Source: Noviherbaspirillum pedocola (GTDB taxonomy: Bacteria; Pseudomonadota; Gammaproteobacteria; Burkholderiales; Burkholderiaceae_D). From it: DNA of 64,000 bases. The DNA lies in assembly GCF_016632335.1 (NCBI RefSeq), contig NZ_JAEPBG010000001.1, positions 434,001 through 498,000 of the forward strand. The letters run 5' to 3'. Shown here one piece after another: positions 53,501 through 61,358 of the stretch (positions are counted from its first letter, which is position 1; each line of letters opens with the position of its first letter). The notes beneath the pieces were generated by a model. That model was not told where the DNA came from. It saw nothing but the letters and a program-made list of their open reading frames with translations, and searched no databases. The translations under genes and the position numbers were made by a program.

Positions 53501-53640
53501 ACCTGCACATCCTGCACATCCGGAAAGGCTTCGATCGGCAAGAGCGACAGCGCGCGCACGCCGAAGGCGATCAGGGCCACGGTCAGCACCAGCACGAATA
53601 CGCGCTGGCGCATCACGAAGGTGATCAGCTTATCGAGCAT
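50554..53640 (-). CDS. czcA: CzcA-type heavy-metal efflux RND pump
   Basis: The 1028-aa inner-membrane proton antiporter belongs to the HME-RND group. It starts with the first helix (LITFVMRQRVFVLVLTVALI), followed by the large periplasmic porter loop. TM4 near residues 390-405 carries the proton-relay acids D, D and E in GAVDFGIIIDSAVVLVEAL, the pattern of CzcA/CnrA-type divalent-cation pumps rather than CusA. A second half with VTALLIFSLLFWAFRSVRKA follows. It overlaps the adaptor gene by about 11 bp. Metal specificity (Co, Zn, Cd, Ni) cannot be fixed by eye. Confidence 0.88.
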   Translation of the reverse strand: MLDKLITFVMRQRVFVLVLTVALIAFGVRALSLLPIEAFPDVQDVQVQVVTQYPGQAPEEVERSVTLPIEREMSGVPLQTQLRSVTITGLSVVTLTFEDGTNDYFARQQVLEKLQNVTLPNGVQPSLAPLTTAVGEIYRYIVEAPASMPAAEVRALQDWTIRPALRIVPGVADVVSFGGTVKEYQVRVDPAQLKRYGVTLDAVSSALAANGGNAGGGLLRRGDEALVIRGIGIYRNVEDIGRVVIRAKDGKTVLVSDVAEVAIGAKPRSGIVAFNSEDSVVEGVVQMVRGGNATKVVDDVNRKIEALNARLPAGVKIHPIYQRTELIRHTVHTVAENLAVGALLVIAILVLFLRDWRAALVVAAVIPLSLLFAFIMLDARGVPANLISLGAVDFGIIIDSAVVLVEALMVRLAARSFDPANPRADYPWRRDVLHATVVELGHPILFAKAIIIIAFIPIFTFQRVEGKIFTPVALTLSFAMLGAILLTITLVPTLLALIMRRHSMAERHNAWMHRLQDGYRGFLRRADAKKLPVIVASAIALAATLAIAPMLGSEFLPKLDEGNIWLTISLPPSSALDQTKRIEREVRAILQGYPEVGNIITQVGRPDDGTDPKGPNNMEILADLKPRNTWRFADKDSLIADMSERIRRLPGVPTNFSQVIEDNVEEALSGVKGEIAVKIFGPDLQILTQKSEQVAAILASIPGAADVAAIPIGGQTELDIVIDRERIARLGINVNDVNAAIQTALAGSAVSQFYDGDRRFDISVRFRREARDSVDDVGAVQVPLPGGAGTVNLSEVAKVDVRQGAARISREAGGRNASVKANLIGRDQGSFVAEAQARVAAEVVLPPGYSITWGGQFENQQRAVKRLMVIVPVTALLIFSLLFWAFRSVRKAGLVLAIVPFALIGGILGLAVTGLHFSVSAAVGFIAVAGISVQNGVIMVEQIVENLAAGAAVFDAAVEGAVSRLRPILMTALMAGLGLMPAALSHGVGSETQRPFAVVIVGGIVSATFFTLLLLPLVYRYFSGVERE

Positions 53641-54790
53641 GAGAGCCGACCTCTGCGTTCAGGAGCAGCGCGCCTTCGGTGACGATGCGCTCGCCGGGCT
53701 TGACGCCGCCCTCGATGAAACTCTGCTCCGGGCCGTGCTGGCCGAGCCGCACTTCGCGCTTTCTGAATACGCCCGGCTCGGTTTCGACGAAGACATAGGT
53801 GTTGACGCCTTCGGCCACCAGCGCGGTGTTGGGCACCGGCACCGCGCTGCGTTCGCCATCGGCCAGGAAGAAGACGCGCGCGAACATTTCCGGATGCAAC
53901 TTGCCATCGGCGTTATCGACGATGCAGCGCACTCCCATGCGCCGCGTGTTGGGATCGAGCGCGAAGCCGATGCGATCTACCTTCGCCGGGAAACGGACGT
54001 TCGGCCAGGCATCGGTTTCGATGCTGACGCCCTGGCCCGGATGGATGCGCGCGACCGCCCGCTCGGGCACATCGACGACCAGCCACAGGTGGCGCGGATC
54101 GGTGACGATGAACAGCGGATCGGGCAGATCGGGGCGCAGCTCGGCGCCGGCCGACACATGGCGGTCGGCGACGACGCCGGCGATCGGCGAGCGCAGCGCA
54201 AAGCTGCCGTTCTCGCTGCCGGAAGCATTGAGATTCTTCATGCGCAGCGCGGCGCGCCGGGTCTCGGCCGTGGCCTGGGCATAGTCGGCCTGCGCGGCTT
54301 CGGCATCCTTCTGCGGCACGACCTCGTGCTCGAGCAGGGTTTTGGCCCGATCCAGCGCCAGCTTCTTGCGCCGTTCATCGGCCTGCGCCTTTTTCAGATC
54401 GGCATCGGCGGCGGCCAGGTCCGGCGCATCGATCTGCAGCAGCACTGCGCCGCGCGCGACACGATCGCCAATCTCGACCGGGATCTTCAGCACCCGCCCG
54501 GCGATCGGGCTGGAAACGCGCGCGGTGACATTGTCGTCATAGGTCAGCCGGCCGTTGAGCGGATCGGACACCGGCAGCGGCGCGCTTTGCGCGGTGGCGG
54601 TCTTGATCATTGCCAGCTGCGGCGCATGCACCGGGTAGCGGATCACGCCGGGCTCGGGCGGCGTCGCCTGGCGCGCGGCCGGCTCCGGCGCGGCGGCATG
54701 CAGGTAATGCGATACGCCGACGCCAGCCACGCCAAGGCCAACGATGACGGCAAGAGCGGCAAAGGCGCCGCCGCGGGTCTTCTGGGTCAT
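53630..54790 (-). CDS. czcB: CzcB-type periplasmic adaptor (membrane fusion) protein
   Basis: The 386-aa adaptor has an N-terminal membrane anchor (FAALAVIVGLGVAGVGVSHYL). A barrel/lipoyl segment (VSSPIAGRVLKIPVEIGDRV), a coiled-coil hairpin (KKAQADERRKKLALDRAKTL) and a beta-barrel with LRSPIAGVVADRHVSAGAEL follow. It links the RND pump to the outer-membrane channel. No His-rich metal-binding extension is seen. It overlaps czcA by about 11 bp and czcC by 4 bp, so the three genes form one leftward operon. Confidence 0.88.
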   Translation of the reverse strand: MTQKTRGGAFAALAVIVGLGVAGVGVSHYLHAAAPEPAARQATPPEPGVIRYPVHAPQLAMIKTATAQSAPLPVSDPLNGRLTYDDNVTARVSSPIAGRVLKIPVEIGDRVARGAVLLQIDAPDLAAADADLKKAQADERRKKLALDRAKTLLEHEVVPQKDAEAAQADYAQATAETRRAALRMKNLNASGSENGSFALRSPIAGVVADRHVSAGAELRPDLPDPLFIVTDPRHLWLVVDVPERAVARIHPGQGVSIETDAWPNVRFPAKVDRIGFALDPNTRRMGVRCIVDNADGKLHPEMFARVFFLADGERSAVPVPNTALVAEGVNTYVFVETEPGVFRKREVRLGQHGPEQSFIEGGVKPGERIVTEGALLLNAEVGSHAR

Positions 54791-56148
54791 TCCTTGTCTC
54801 CGGTTTCCTGGGCCAGGCGCCAGGCGGCCAGCGCCCTGGCATGGTCGGCGCGCGCGCCGGCGGCCTCCAGGCGGATGGCGCGGCGCGTGCGGCGCGCATC
54901 GAGCGCATCCATCACGCCGACGGCGCCGTTCTTGAAGGCGTATTCGGCCGCATCGGCCGAAAGCTCGGCGGCCGGCAGCAATTCCTCGTCGTAGCGGCGC
55001 AGGGCTGCCGCCGCCACGCGCGCTTCGTCGCGACTTCTGGCCAGCTCGCTCCTGGCAGCCATGCGGGTCTTTTCCAGCGATTCGCGGGCACTGTCTAGCT
55101 GCGCTTCGGCATTGCGGATCTCGCCTTCGTACTGATTGCGCAGGTACAGCGGAATCTGCACCGCGATGCCGAAGCTGTTGCCGGTGCCGTAGGCATTGGC
55201 GCCGTTCTGCGGATAGTGCTCGGCCTGCACGCCGACGGTGACGTCGCGCGTGCGCAGCGACAGCGCCAGGCGCACGCCTTCTTCGGCGGCGCGCACCCGG
55301 GCGCGGGCGGCGCGCACGTCGGCGCGGCTGTCGACGATCGATTCCAGCGCCGCGCCGTCATCGATCTCGGCCGGGTCCGGCCATGGATCGATGGCGCGCA
55401 GGCGACGCGGATCCGGCAGCGAACCCAGCGCCAGCGCCAGGGTTTCCTGCGCGCGCAACAGCGCCGACTCGGCCGATTCGGCATCGTTGGCCGCGCGCAG
55501 CGCATCGACACGGATGCGTGCGACATCGGCGCCGGCCAGATCGCCCGCCTTCCTGCGGCGCTCGGCCGCATCCACCGTTTGCTGGTACAGCGCGAGCGTG
55601 TCGCGCAGAATGTCGCGCTTTTCCTGCGCGGCGAGCAAGTCGTAATAGGCCTGCGCCACGGCCAGCTTCAGTTGCCGGCGCACATCGGACATATCCTCGC
55701 GCGCGGCCTGTTCCAGCAATTGCGCATTGCGCACGCGCAGTTCGCGCTTGCCGCCGCGCTCGAATTGCTGATCGATGCGGATGGCACTGTCGACCGCCTT
55801 GGACCGCAGCGAGCCAGGCCCGACGCCGGTCGACGGGTTCACGCCCATGGTCTGCAGCGTCAGCACCGGGTTGGGCGCGGTGTCGGCGGAAGCGATCGCC
55901 GCGCGCGCGCTTTGCACCGCGGCCAGGGCAATGCGCAGATCCGGGTTGCGCTGTAGCGCCAGCGCCTGCGCATCGGCCAGGCGCAGCTGCGCGGTATCCA
56001 TGGACATCTGCGCGAGCGCCGGCGCAGGCGCAGGCGCAAGGCAGAGCAGCGTCAGCAGAAGTTGCAGAATTGAGAGGTAGCGCGGAAGTTGCGGCACAAG
56101 CGGAAGTCGCGGCAGGCGCAGCGGGCGCGGCGCTGTCGTGTTCATCAT
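54787..56148 (-). CDS. czcC: CzcC/TolC-type outer-membrane efflux protein
   Basis: The 453-aa protein has a Pro/Leu-rich signal region (LLTLLCLAPAPAPALAQ) and two OEP repeats built from long helices with short beta-strands (for example RLADAQALALQRNPDLRIAL and the AAEEGVRLALSLRTRDVTVG / IPLYLRNQYEGEIRNAEAQL pair). It forms the trimeric channel of the efflux complex. The long low-complexity stretch near the start (Pro, Leu, Arg) lies before the signal helix and may not all be translated. It is the first gene of czcCBA, overlapping czcB by 4 bp and divergent from the two-component genes. Confidence 0.87.
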   Translation of the reverse strand: MMNTTAPRPLRLPRLPLVPQLPRYLSILQLLLTLLCLAPAPAPALAQMSMDTAQLRLADAQALALQRNPDLRIALAAVQSARAAIASADTAPNPVLTLQTMGVNPSTGVGPGSLRSKAVDSAIRIDQQFERGGKRELRVRNAQLLEQAAREDMSDVRRQLKLAVAQAYYDLLAAQEKRDILRDTLALYQQTVDAAERRRKAGDLAGADVARIRVDALRAANDAESAESALLRAQETLALALGSLPDPRRLRAIDPWPDPAEIDDGAALESIVDSRADVRAARARVRAAEEGVRLALSLRTRDVTVGVQAEHYPQNGANAYGTGNSFGIAVQIPLYLRNQYEGEIRNAEAQLDSARESLEKTRMAARSELARSRDEARVAAAALRRYDEELLPAAELSADAAEYAFKNGAVGVMDALDARRTRRAIRLEAAGARADHARALAAWRLAQETGDKE

Positions 56149-56234
56149 GGTGAATCCATCCTTGCTGGCGCCGCTGCGGTGGCAAGTCTCCCGATCCGGG
56201 GGCTGGCGGCGAGGGCGTATCCTATTTGTCGTTC

Positions 56235-56278
56235 CTGTCAGGAAACTGAAGTGTAACTGACGAACGCCTGACGCCCCA
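56235..56278 (+). promoter_or_regulatory. four 11-bp direct repeats, OmpR/PhoB-type operator candidate
   Basis: CTG begins units at 56235, 56246, 56257 and 56268, exactly 11 bp apart: CTGTCAGGAAA, CTGAAGTGTAA, CTGACGAACGC, CTGACGCCCCA. Tandem 11-bp direct repeats are the hallmark of OmpR/PhoB-family binding sites. The array lies between czcC and the response regulator gene, directly upstream of a TATAAT. Confidence 0.65.
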
Positions 56279-56294
56279 ACGCGACGGCTTTTTC

Positions 56295-56300
56295 TATAAT
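56295..56300 (+). promoter_or_regulatory. -10 element TATAAT of the response-regulator operon
   Basis: A perfect TATAAT lies 51 bp before the ATG at 56351. The -35 position (about 56272-56277) has no TTGACA match, but it is directly beside the 11-bp repeat array, as at activator-dependent promoters. Confidence 0.5.
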
Positions 56301-56350
56301 GTGGCGCTTCTGCACCACCCTTCTCTCAACCTTCATCTGGATTACCCATC

Positions 56351-57019
56351 ATGCATGTGCTTCTCGTGGAAGACGACAACGTACTTTCAGACGGCATTGC
56401 GCGCAACCTGCGCAGCCATGGCATGGCGGTGGACGTGGTGGGCAACGGCAATGATGCGGACGCGATACTGCAGCGGCATGAAATCGCGGTGGTGGTGCTG
56501 GACATCGGCATCCCGGGCCTCGATGGTTTCGAGGTCGTGCGCCGCCTGCGCGCGCGCGGCAACCAGACGCCGGTGCTGCTGCTGACCGCGCGCGATGCGG
56601 TGGCAGACCGTGTCTTCGGCCTGGAAATCGGCGCCGACGATTACCTGGTCAAGCCCTTCGCCACGCCGGAACTGGTGGCGCGGGTGCGGGCGCTGCTGCG
56701 GCGCGGCGTCGGACGCGATGCGACGATACAGATTGGCGCGCTCAACCTGGACAGCGCCGCGCGGCGCGCCACGGTGCATGGCCGCCCGATCGACCTGTCG
56801 GCGCGGGAATGGGCCATCCTCGAATACCTGATCCGCAATTCCGGCCGCGTGGTGTCCAAGCAGCAGATCATCGACGCGATCCTGCCCTGGGGCGAGGAAG
56901 TCACGCTCAACGCGGTGGAAGTTTATGTCTCGCGCATCCGCATCAAGCTCGGCGACGCCGGCGTGGCGATCCGCACGATACGCGGCTTCGGCTACATGTT
57001 GGACGCCGGCGGCGGCTGA
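56351..57019 (+). CDS. OmpR-family response regulator (TctD/QseB-like)
   Basis: The 222-aa regulator has a receiver (HVLLVEDDNVLSDGIARNLR; phospho-Asp in VVVLDIGIPGLDGFEVV; LLLTARDAVADRV; Lys in DYLVKPFATPELVAR) and a winged-helix DNA-binding domain (LSAREWAILEYLIRNSGRVV, EVYVSRIRIKLGDAGVAIR, TIRGFGYML). It is coupled to the sensor kinase gene by a TGATG overlap. A tandem repeat operator candidate lies just upstream. The divergent RND operon suggests it controls metal efflux, though TctD-like regulators also control organic acid uptake. Confidence 0.9.
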   Translation: MHVLLVEDDNVLSDGIARNLRSHGMAVDVVGNGNDADAILQRHEIAVVVLDIGIPGLDGFEVVRRLRARGNQTPVLLLTARDAVADRVFGLEIGADDYLVKPFATPELVARVRALLRRGVGRDATIQIGALNLDSAARRATVHGRPIDLSAREWAILEYLIRNSGRVVSKQQIIDAILPWGEEVTLNAVEVYVSRIRIKLGDAGVAIRTIRGFGYMLDAGGG

Positions 57020-58377
57020 TGCGCAGCATCCGCCATGCGCTGTTGAAGCAGCTGCTGCTGCCGCTGGTGGCGCTCAATCTCGTAGTCGCCGCCGCGACCT
57101 GGTGGCTGGCCTGGGCGCCGACGCAGCGCGCCTTCGACGAAGCGCTGGCTGACGCCGCATGGAGCCTGTTGCCGTATATCGATGCGCGCGACGGCCGCAT
57201 CGCGGTGCATCTGTCGCGCCAGGCCGAACAGATCCTGCGGCTTGACCATTTCGACGCGATTTACTTCGTCGTGCGCAACGAGCAGGGCCACACCATCGAA
57301 GGCGATGCCGACTTCCCGACGCTGGTAAAGCCGGCGCGGCCGAACGAGCCGCATGCCTATGACGGCGCAATGCGCGGCAATGCGGTGCGAATCATCACGC
57401 TGTCCACGCCTGTGGGTCAGGAAACCGTGACCATCGGCGTGGCCGAAACCCTGTGGAAGCGCGTGAGCATGCGTTCCGGCCCCGGCTTCATCGGGCTGCT
57501 GCTGCTGGATGCGGCCGCCACGGTGATTTCGGTGCTCATTGCGTGGACCGCGGTGCTGCGCGGCCTGTCGCCGCTGAACGCGATGCGCCGCGGCCTGGAT
57601 ACGCGCGGCCACGATGACCTGGCGCCGCTGCAGCATCGCAATCTTCCCGAAGAGTTGCAGCCGCTGGCCGATGCGCTGAACGCCTTGCTGGAACGGGTGC
57701 GCCTTGCCGCGCAAGGACAGCAGGATTTTCTTGCCAATGCCGCGCACCAGCTGCGCACGCCGCTGGCCGGATTGAAGACCCAGCTCGAATGGCTGGAACA
57801 GCGCCACGCGGCGGACGACGAGACCGCCCAATCGACGGCGTTGATGATGTCCGCCATCGAGCGCATGATCCGCCAGACCAATCAGCTGCTGGCGCTGGCG
57901 CGCGCCGAGCCGAGCCAGTTCCAGCGCGCGCGACTGTATCCGCTGGCACTGGACAAGCTGGTGGAGCAATCGGTGCAGCATTTCGTGCGCGAAGCGATGA
58001 AGAAACGCATCGATCTCGGCTTTGAATTGCAGCCGGCCATGATTGCGGGAGACAGTTTTCTGCTGCGCGACCTGATCGACAACCTGATCGACAATGCGAT
58101 CCGCTATTGCCCGCCCGACGGGCGCGTGACGGTATCCTGCGGCGCAGATGACGGCGGCGTGCTGCTGTCGGTGGAGGATTCGGGACCAGGCATCCCGGAA
58201 GCGGAGCGCGAACTCATCTTCAGCCGCTTTTACCGGCTCAACGACAAGATCGGCGGCAGCGGCCTGGGTTTGTCCATCGTGCGCGACATTGCGCTGGACC
58301 ATGGCGCCGAGCTGCAGGTGCAGCCGGGCGCGGATGGCAAGGGAACGGTGTTTTCGGTGCGGTTTCCGCGGGCCTGA
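57019..58377 (+). CDS. sensor histidine kinase (TctE/QseC-like, 2CSK_N type)
   Basis: The 452-aa membrane kinase starts at ATG 57019, overlapping the regulator stop. A first helix (LLLPLVALNLVVAAATWWLA), a short periplasmic domain of the 2CSK_N type (about 35-165) and a second helix (LLLLDAAATVISVLIAWTAV) are followed by a HAMP-like linker. The His box is QQDFLANAAHQLRTPLAGLK, and the ATPase N box is LRDLIDNLIDNAIRYCPPDG, with GSGLGLSIVRDIALDHG. It phosphorylates the partner regulator. The signal is unknown; metal ions or carboxylates are candidates from context and family. Confidence 0.9.
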   Translation: MRSIRHALLKQLLLPLVALNLVVAAATWWLAWAPTQRAFDEALADAAWSLLPYIDARDGRIAVHLSRQAEQILRLDHFDAIYFVVRNEQGHTIEGDADFPTLVKPARPNEPHAYDGAMRGNAVRIITLSTPVGQETVTIGVAETLWKRVSMRSGPGFIGLLLLDAAATVISVLIAWTAVLRGLSPLNAMRRGLDTRGHDDLAPLQHRNLPEELQPLADALNALLERVRLAAQGQQDFLANAAHQLRTPLAGLKTQLEWLEQRHAADDETAQSTALMMSAIERMIRQTNQLLALARAEPSQFQRARLYPLALDKLVEQSVQHFVREAMKKRIDLGFELQPAMIAGDSFLLRDLIDNLIDNAIRYCPPDGRVTVSCGADDGGVLLSVEDSGPGIPEAERELIFSRFYRLNDKIGGSGLGLSIVRDIALDHGAELQVQPGADGKGTVFSVRFPRA

Positions 58378-58423
58378 TGAAAGCTTGGGCTGGCAGGCCA
58401 GTGATCCGCCTGAAGCGGCATCC

Positions 58424-58489
58424 GTAGGGTGGGCGCAGCCCACGCGTTTCGTTGATCAAATCACCGCGTGGGCTGCGCCTACCCTACGC
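58424..58489. repeat. REP-like inverted repeat (copy 3)
   Basis: A 24-bp inverted repeat with one mismatch: CGTAGGGTGGGCGCAGCC and its extension at 58424-58447, complementary to 58466-58489, with an 18-base loop. It shares the GTAGG-GGGC core with the copies at 36.5 and 47.5 kb and lies 47 bp after the sensor kinase stop. No gene is interrupted. Confidence 0.85.
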
Positions 58490-58575
58490 GGGTTACGAGC
58501 CCGGCGACCGATTCCATGGCAACTGAAAGGACTGGTTATCAGACCCAGCGCCGCAGGATGCAACAGCCCCACGCT

Positions 58576-59220
58576 TCAGGCCCGCGCCGTGCGCCGGAAC
58601 AGCTTCCACAATCCGCCGAGCGCAACCGGCACCACGGCCGCGGCCACGCCGATCAGCACGATGGTGTTCAAATGGTCGCGTATGCCCGGAATGTTGCCGA
58701 AGAAATAGCCCGCGGCGACCAGGCCGGCAACCCACGCCACCGCGCCGGTGATGTTGTAGAGCTGAAAGCGCGCGAAGCTCATCTCGGACACGCCGGCGAC
58801 GAAGGGAGCAAAGGTACGCACCACCGGCACGAAACGCGCCAGCACGATGGTCTTTCCGCCGTGCTTCTCGTAGAACGCATGGGTTTTCTGCAGCGCCGCA
58901 CGATCGAGCCAGCGGTAATCGTGGGTATAGACTTTCTGCCCTATCCTGCGGCCGATCAGGTAATTCACGGTATTGCCGCCGACGGCCGCCACCAGTAGCA
59001 GCGCGGTCAGCAGCCAGACATTCATTTCGCCGGTGCGGCAGAAGGCGCCGCCGATGAAGAGCAGCGTGTCGCCCGGCAAAAACGGGAAGACAACCAGACC
59101 GGTTTCCGCGAACACGATGCCGAAGAGCACCATGTACACCAGTTGGCCATAGTCGGCGATCAGCTTGCCGAGGGATTTGTCGACGTGCAATACGAGGTCG
59201 ACGACTTGCATTAGATCCAT
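58576..59220 (-). CDS. DedA family membrane protein
   Basis: The 214-aa integral membrane protein of the DedA/VTT family has several helices and the conserved re-entrant motifs FPFLPGDTLLFIGGAF and GKTIVLARFVPVVRTFAPF, with the acidic and Arg residues needed in E. coli homologues. Family members support lipid-carrier (undecaprenyl-phosphate) or phospholipid flipping and envelope homeostasis. ATG 59220 has an AGGA box and gives a usual N-terminus; the frame extends to 59268. It stands alone, convergent with the sensor kinase gene. Confidence 0.92.
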   Translation of the reverse strand: MDLMQVVDLVLHVDKSLGKLIADYGQLVYMVLFGIVFAETGLVVFPFLPGDTLLFIGGAFCRTGEMNVWLLTALLLVAAVGGNTVNYLIGRRIGQKVYTHDYRWLDRAALQKTHAFYEKHGGKTIVLARFVPVVRTFAPFVAGVSEMSFARFQLYNITGAVAWVAGLVAAGYFFGNIPGIRDHLNTIVLIGVAAAVVPVALGGLWKLFRRTARA

Positions 59221-59456
59221 GAAATTCCTTGCCATTGGCAGTTGAACAAGTGCCGCCGCATGATACACGAGGCTTAATTTAACCTCTGATTAGAGTGTCT
59301 CCGGCCTGACCAGACTCAACGAGGCCGAGTCGAATTGCGCTCGGAACAAGGCGCGACGCAGTGCGGAGCGCAATACGGCCGGCATCGTGAGGCTGGGCAG
59401 GTCGGACACACTCCAGGCCTGAAGCTTTGCGCAAACGATGCCTTTATAATGCCCCG

Positions 59457-61355
59457 ATGACTTCCCCCTTCGTTTCACCCGCGCGCGCCATCCGCCTGCT
59501 TCCCGACCAACTCATTTCCCAGATCGCCGCCGGCGAGGTCATCGAGCGGCCGTCGGCTGTCGTCAAGGAACTGCTGGAAAACGCGCTCGATGCCGGCGCC
59601 ACCCAGGTCACCGTGCGGCTCGAGGCCGGCGGCGTCAAACGCATCTCGGTCTGCGACAACGGCCGCGGCATCCCGCGCGACGACATGCCGCTGGCGCTGG
59701 CGCGGCATGCGACCTCGAAGATCGCCTCGCTCACCGAGCTGGAAAGCGTGCTGTCGCTGGGTTTTCGCGGCGAGGCGCTGGCCTCGATCGCCTCGGTCGC
59801 GCAACTGACGCTGACTGCCCGCACTGCCGATGACGCGCATGCCTGGGAAATTGGCGACAACGGCGGCGAGCCCGCGCCCTCTTCGGGCGCCGTCGGCACC
59901 ACGGTCGATGTGCGCGAGCTGTATTTCAATACCCCGGCGCGGCGCAAGTTCCTGAAGTCCGACCAGACCGAATACGGCCATTGCGCCGAAGTCGTGCGCC
60001 GCATCGCGCTGGCGCGGCCGGATGTGAGCTTCACCGTCAGCCACAATGGCAAGACCACCGAACACTGGGTGGCGAGCGACCTGGCCAAGCGCAGCGAGCA
60101 GATCCTCGGCAAGGACTTCGCCTCAGCGCGGCTGCCATTGACCGAAGCAGCGGGCCCGCTGCGCCTCGAAGGCTACATCGGCCTGCCGACCGCTTCGCGC
60201 ATGCGCGCCGACTGCCAGTATTTCTACGTCAACGGCCGCTTCGTGCGCGACAAGCTGCTCACGCACGCGGTGCGCGCCGCCTACGAGGACGTGCTGCACG
60301 GCGACCGCTTTCCCTCTTACGTGCTGAAGCTGGAGCTGGATCCGACGCTGGTGGATGTGAACGTGCATCCGTCCAAGATCGAGGTGCGCTTCCGCGACAG
60401 CCGCGCGGTGCATCACTTCGTCTTCCATGCGCTGTCGGCTGCATTGGCGCAGACGTCTGCCACCGCCGGCGGTACCGCGCCAGCGCCGCAGCCGGCCGCC
60501 AGCGTGGCCGGCATGCTGCCGCAGCGACGCGAGCCGCAGCAGCAGGCATCCTTTGGCGCCGAATTCGCGCCGCGCTTCGGCAACAATGCCGGCGGCGGCG
60601 TGCCGCAGAGTCTGGCAAGCTACGGCGCGCTGTTTTCCGGATTGCGTGAGCCGGCCGCGCCGCAGGCGCGCGAAGGGATGCCGCCCTACACCGCCGGCAC
60701 AACGGCTGCGGGAAGCCTGGAGGCCTTCGCCAGCGCGGCGCAGGAGACATCGCCAGCTTCCACCCCAACCGAATTCCCGCTCGGCTTCGCGCTGGCGCAA
60801 CTGCACGGCATTTTCATCCTGGCGCAGAATGCCGCCGGCCTGGTGCTGGTGGACATGCATGCCGCGCATGAGCGCATCCTGTACGAACAGTTCAAGCAAT
60901 CGCTGGACGCCGACACGGTGCAGGTGCAGCCGCTGCTGATCCCGGTGACCTTTCATGCCGACGCAATCGAAGTCGGCACCGTCGAGGAAAACGGCGACAC
61001 GCTGTCCGCGCTCGGCTTTGACATCGCCGTGATGTCGCCGACCACGCTGGCGGTGCGCGCGATTCCGGCGCTGCTGAAGAACGCCGATGCGCAGAGCCTG
61101 GCGCGCGACGTGCTGCGCGATGTGCGCGAATACGGCGGCTCGCGCGTGCTGGTCGAGCGGCGCAACGAATTGCTTGGCACCCTGGCCTGCCATACCGCGG
61201 TGCGCGCCAACCGCATCCTGACGGTGCCGGAAATGAATGCGCTGCTGCGCCAGATGGAAGCCACCGAGCGCGCCGACCAGTGCAACCACGGCCGTCCAAC
61301 CTGGGTGCAGCTGGCGCTGTCCGACCTGGACCGGCTGTTCTTGCGCGGCCAGTAA
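59457..61355 (+). CDS. mutL: DNA mismatch repair protein MutL
   Basis: The 632-aa GHKL ATPase starts near IRLLPDQLISQIAAGEVIER, with the ATP lid NGRGIPRDDMPLALARHATSK and GFRGEALASIASVAQL. A Gln/Ala-rich linker (about 340-440) separates the C-terminal dimerisation domain. That domain has DMHAAHERILYE, matching the endonuclease motif DxHA-x2-E-x4-E of MutL proteins from bacteria lacking MutH. This suggests a nicking MutL, as in Neisseria. ATG 59457 is chosen by the family start. It is followed 3 bp later by miaA, the common mutL-miaA pair. Confidence 0.96.
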   Translation: MTSPFVSPARAIRLLPDQLISQIAAGEVIERPSAVVKELLENALDAGATQVTVRLEAGGVKRISVCDNGRGIPRDDMPLALARHATSKIASLTELESVLSLGFRGEALASIASVAQLTLTARTADDAHAWEIGDNGGEPAPSSGAVGTTVDVRELYFNTPARRKFLKSDQTEYGHCAEVVRRIALARPDVSFTVSHNGKTTEHWVASDLAKRSEQILGKDFASARLPLTEAAGPLRLEGYIGLPTASRMRADCQYFYVNGRFVRDKLLTHAVRAAYEDVLHGDRFPSYVLKLELDPTLVDVNVHPSKIEVRFRDSRAVHHFVFHALSAALAQTSATAGGTAPAPQPAASVAGMLPQRREPQQQASFGAEFAPRFGNNAGGGVPQSLASYGALFSGLREPAAPQAREGMPPYTAGTTAAGSLEAFASAAQETSPASTPTEFPLGFALAQLHGIFILAQNAAGLVLVDMHAAHERILYEQFKQSLDADTVQVQPLLIPVTFHADAIEVGTVEENGDTLSALGFDIAVMSPTTLAVRAIPALLKNADAQSLARDVLRDVREYGGSRVLVERRNELLGTLACHTAVRANRILTVPEMNALLRQMEATERADQCNHGRPTWVQLALSDLDRLFLRGQ

Positions 61356-61358
61356 GCG

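Noticed and set aside
59290-59478. 62-codon minus-strand frame upstream of mutL
   Set aside because: It runs into the mutL start antisense and has no motif or ribosome binding site.
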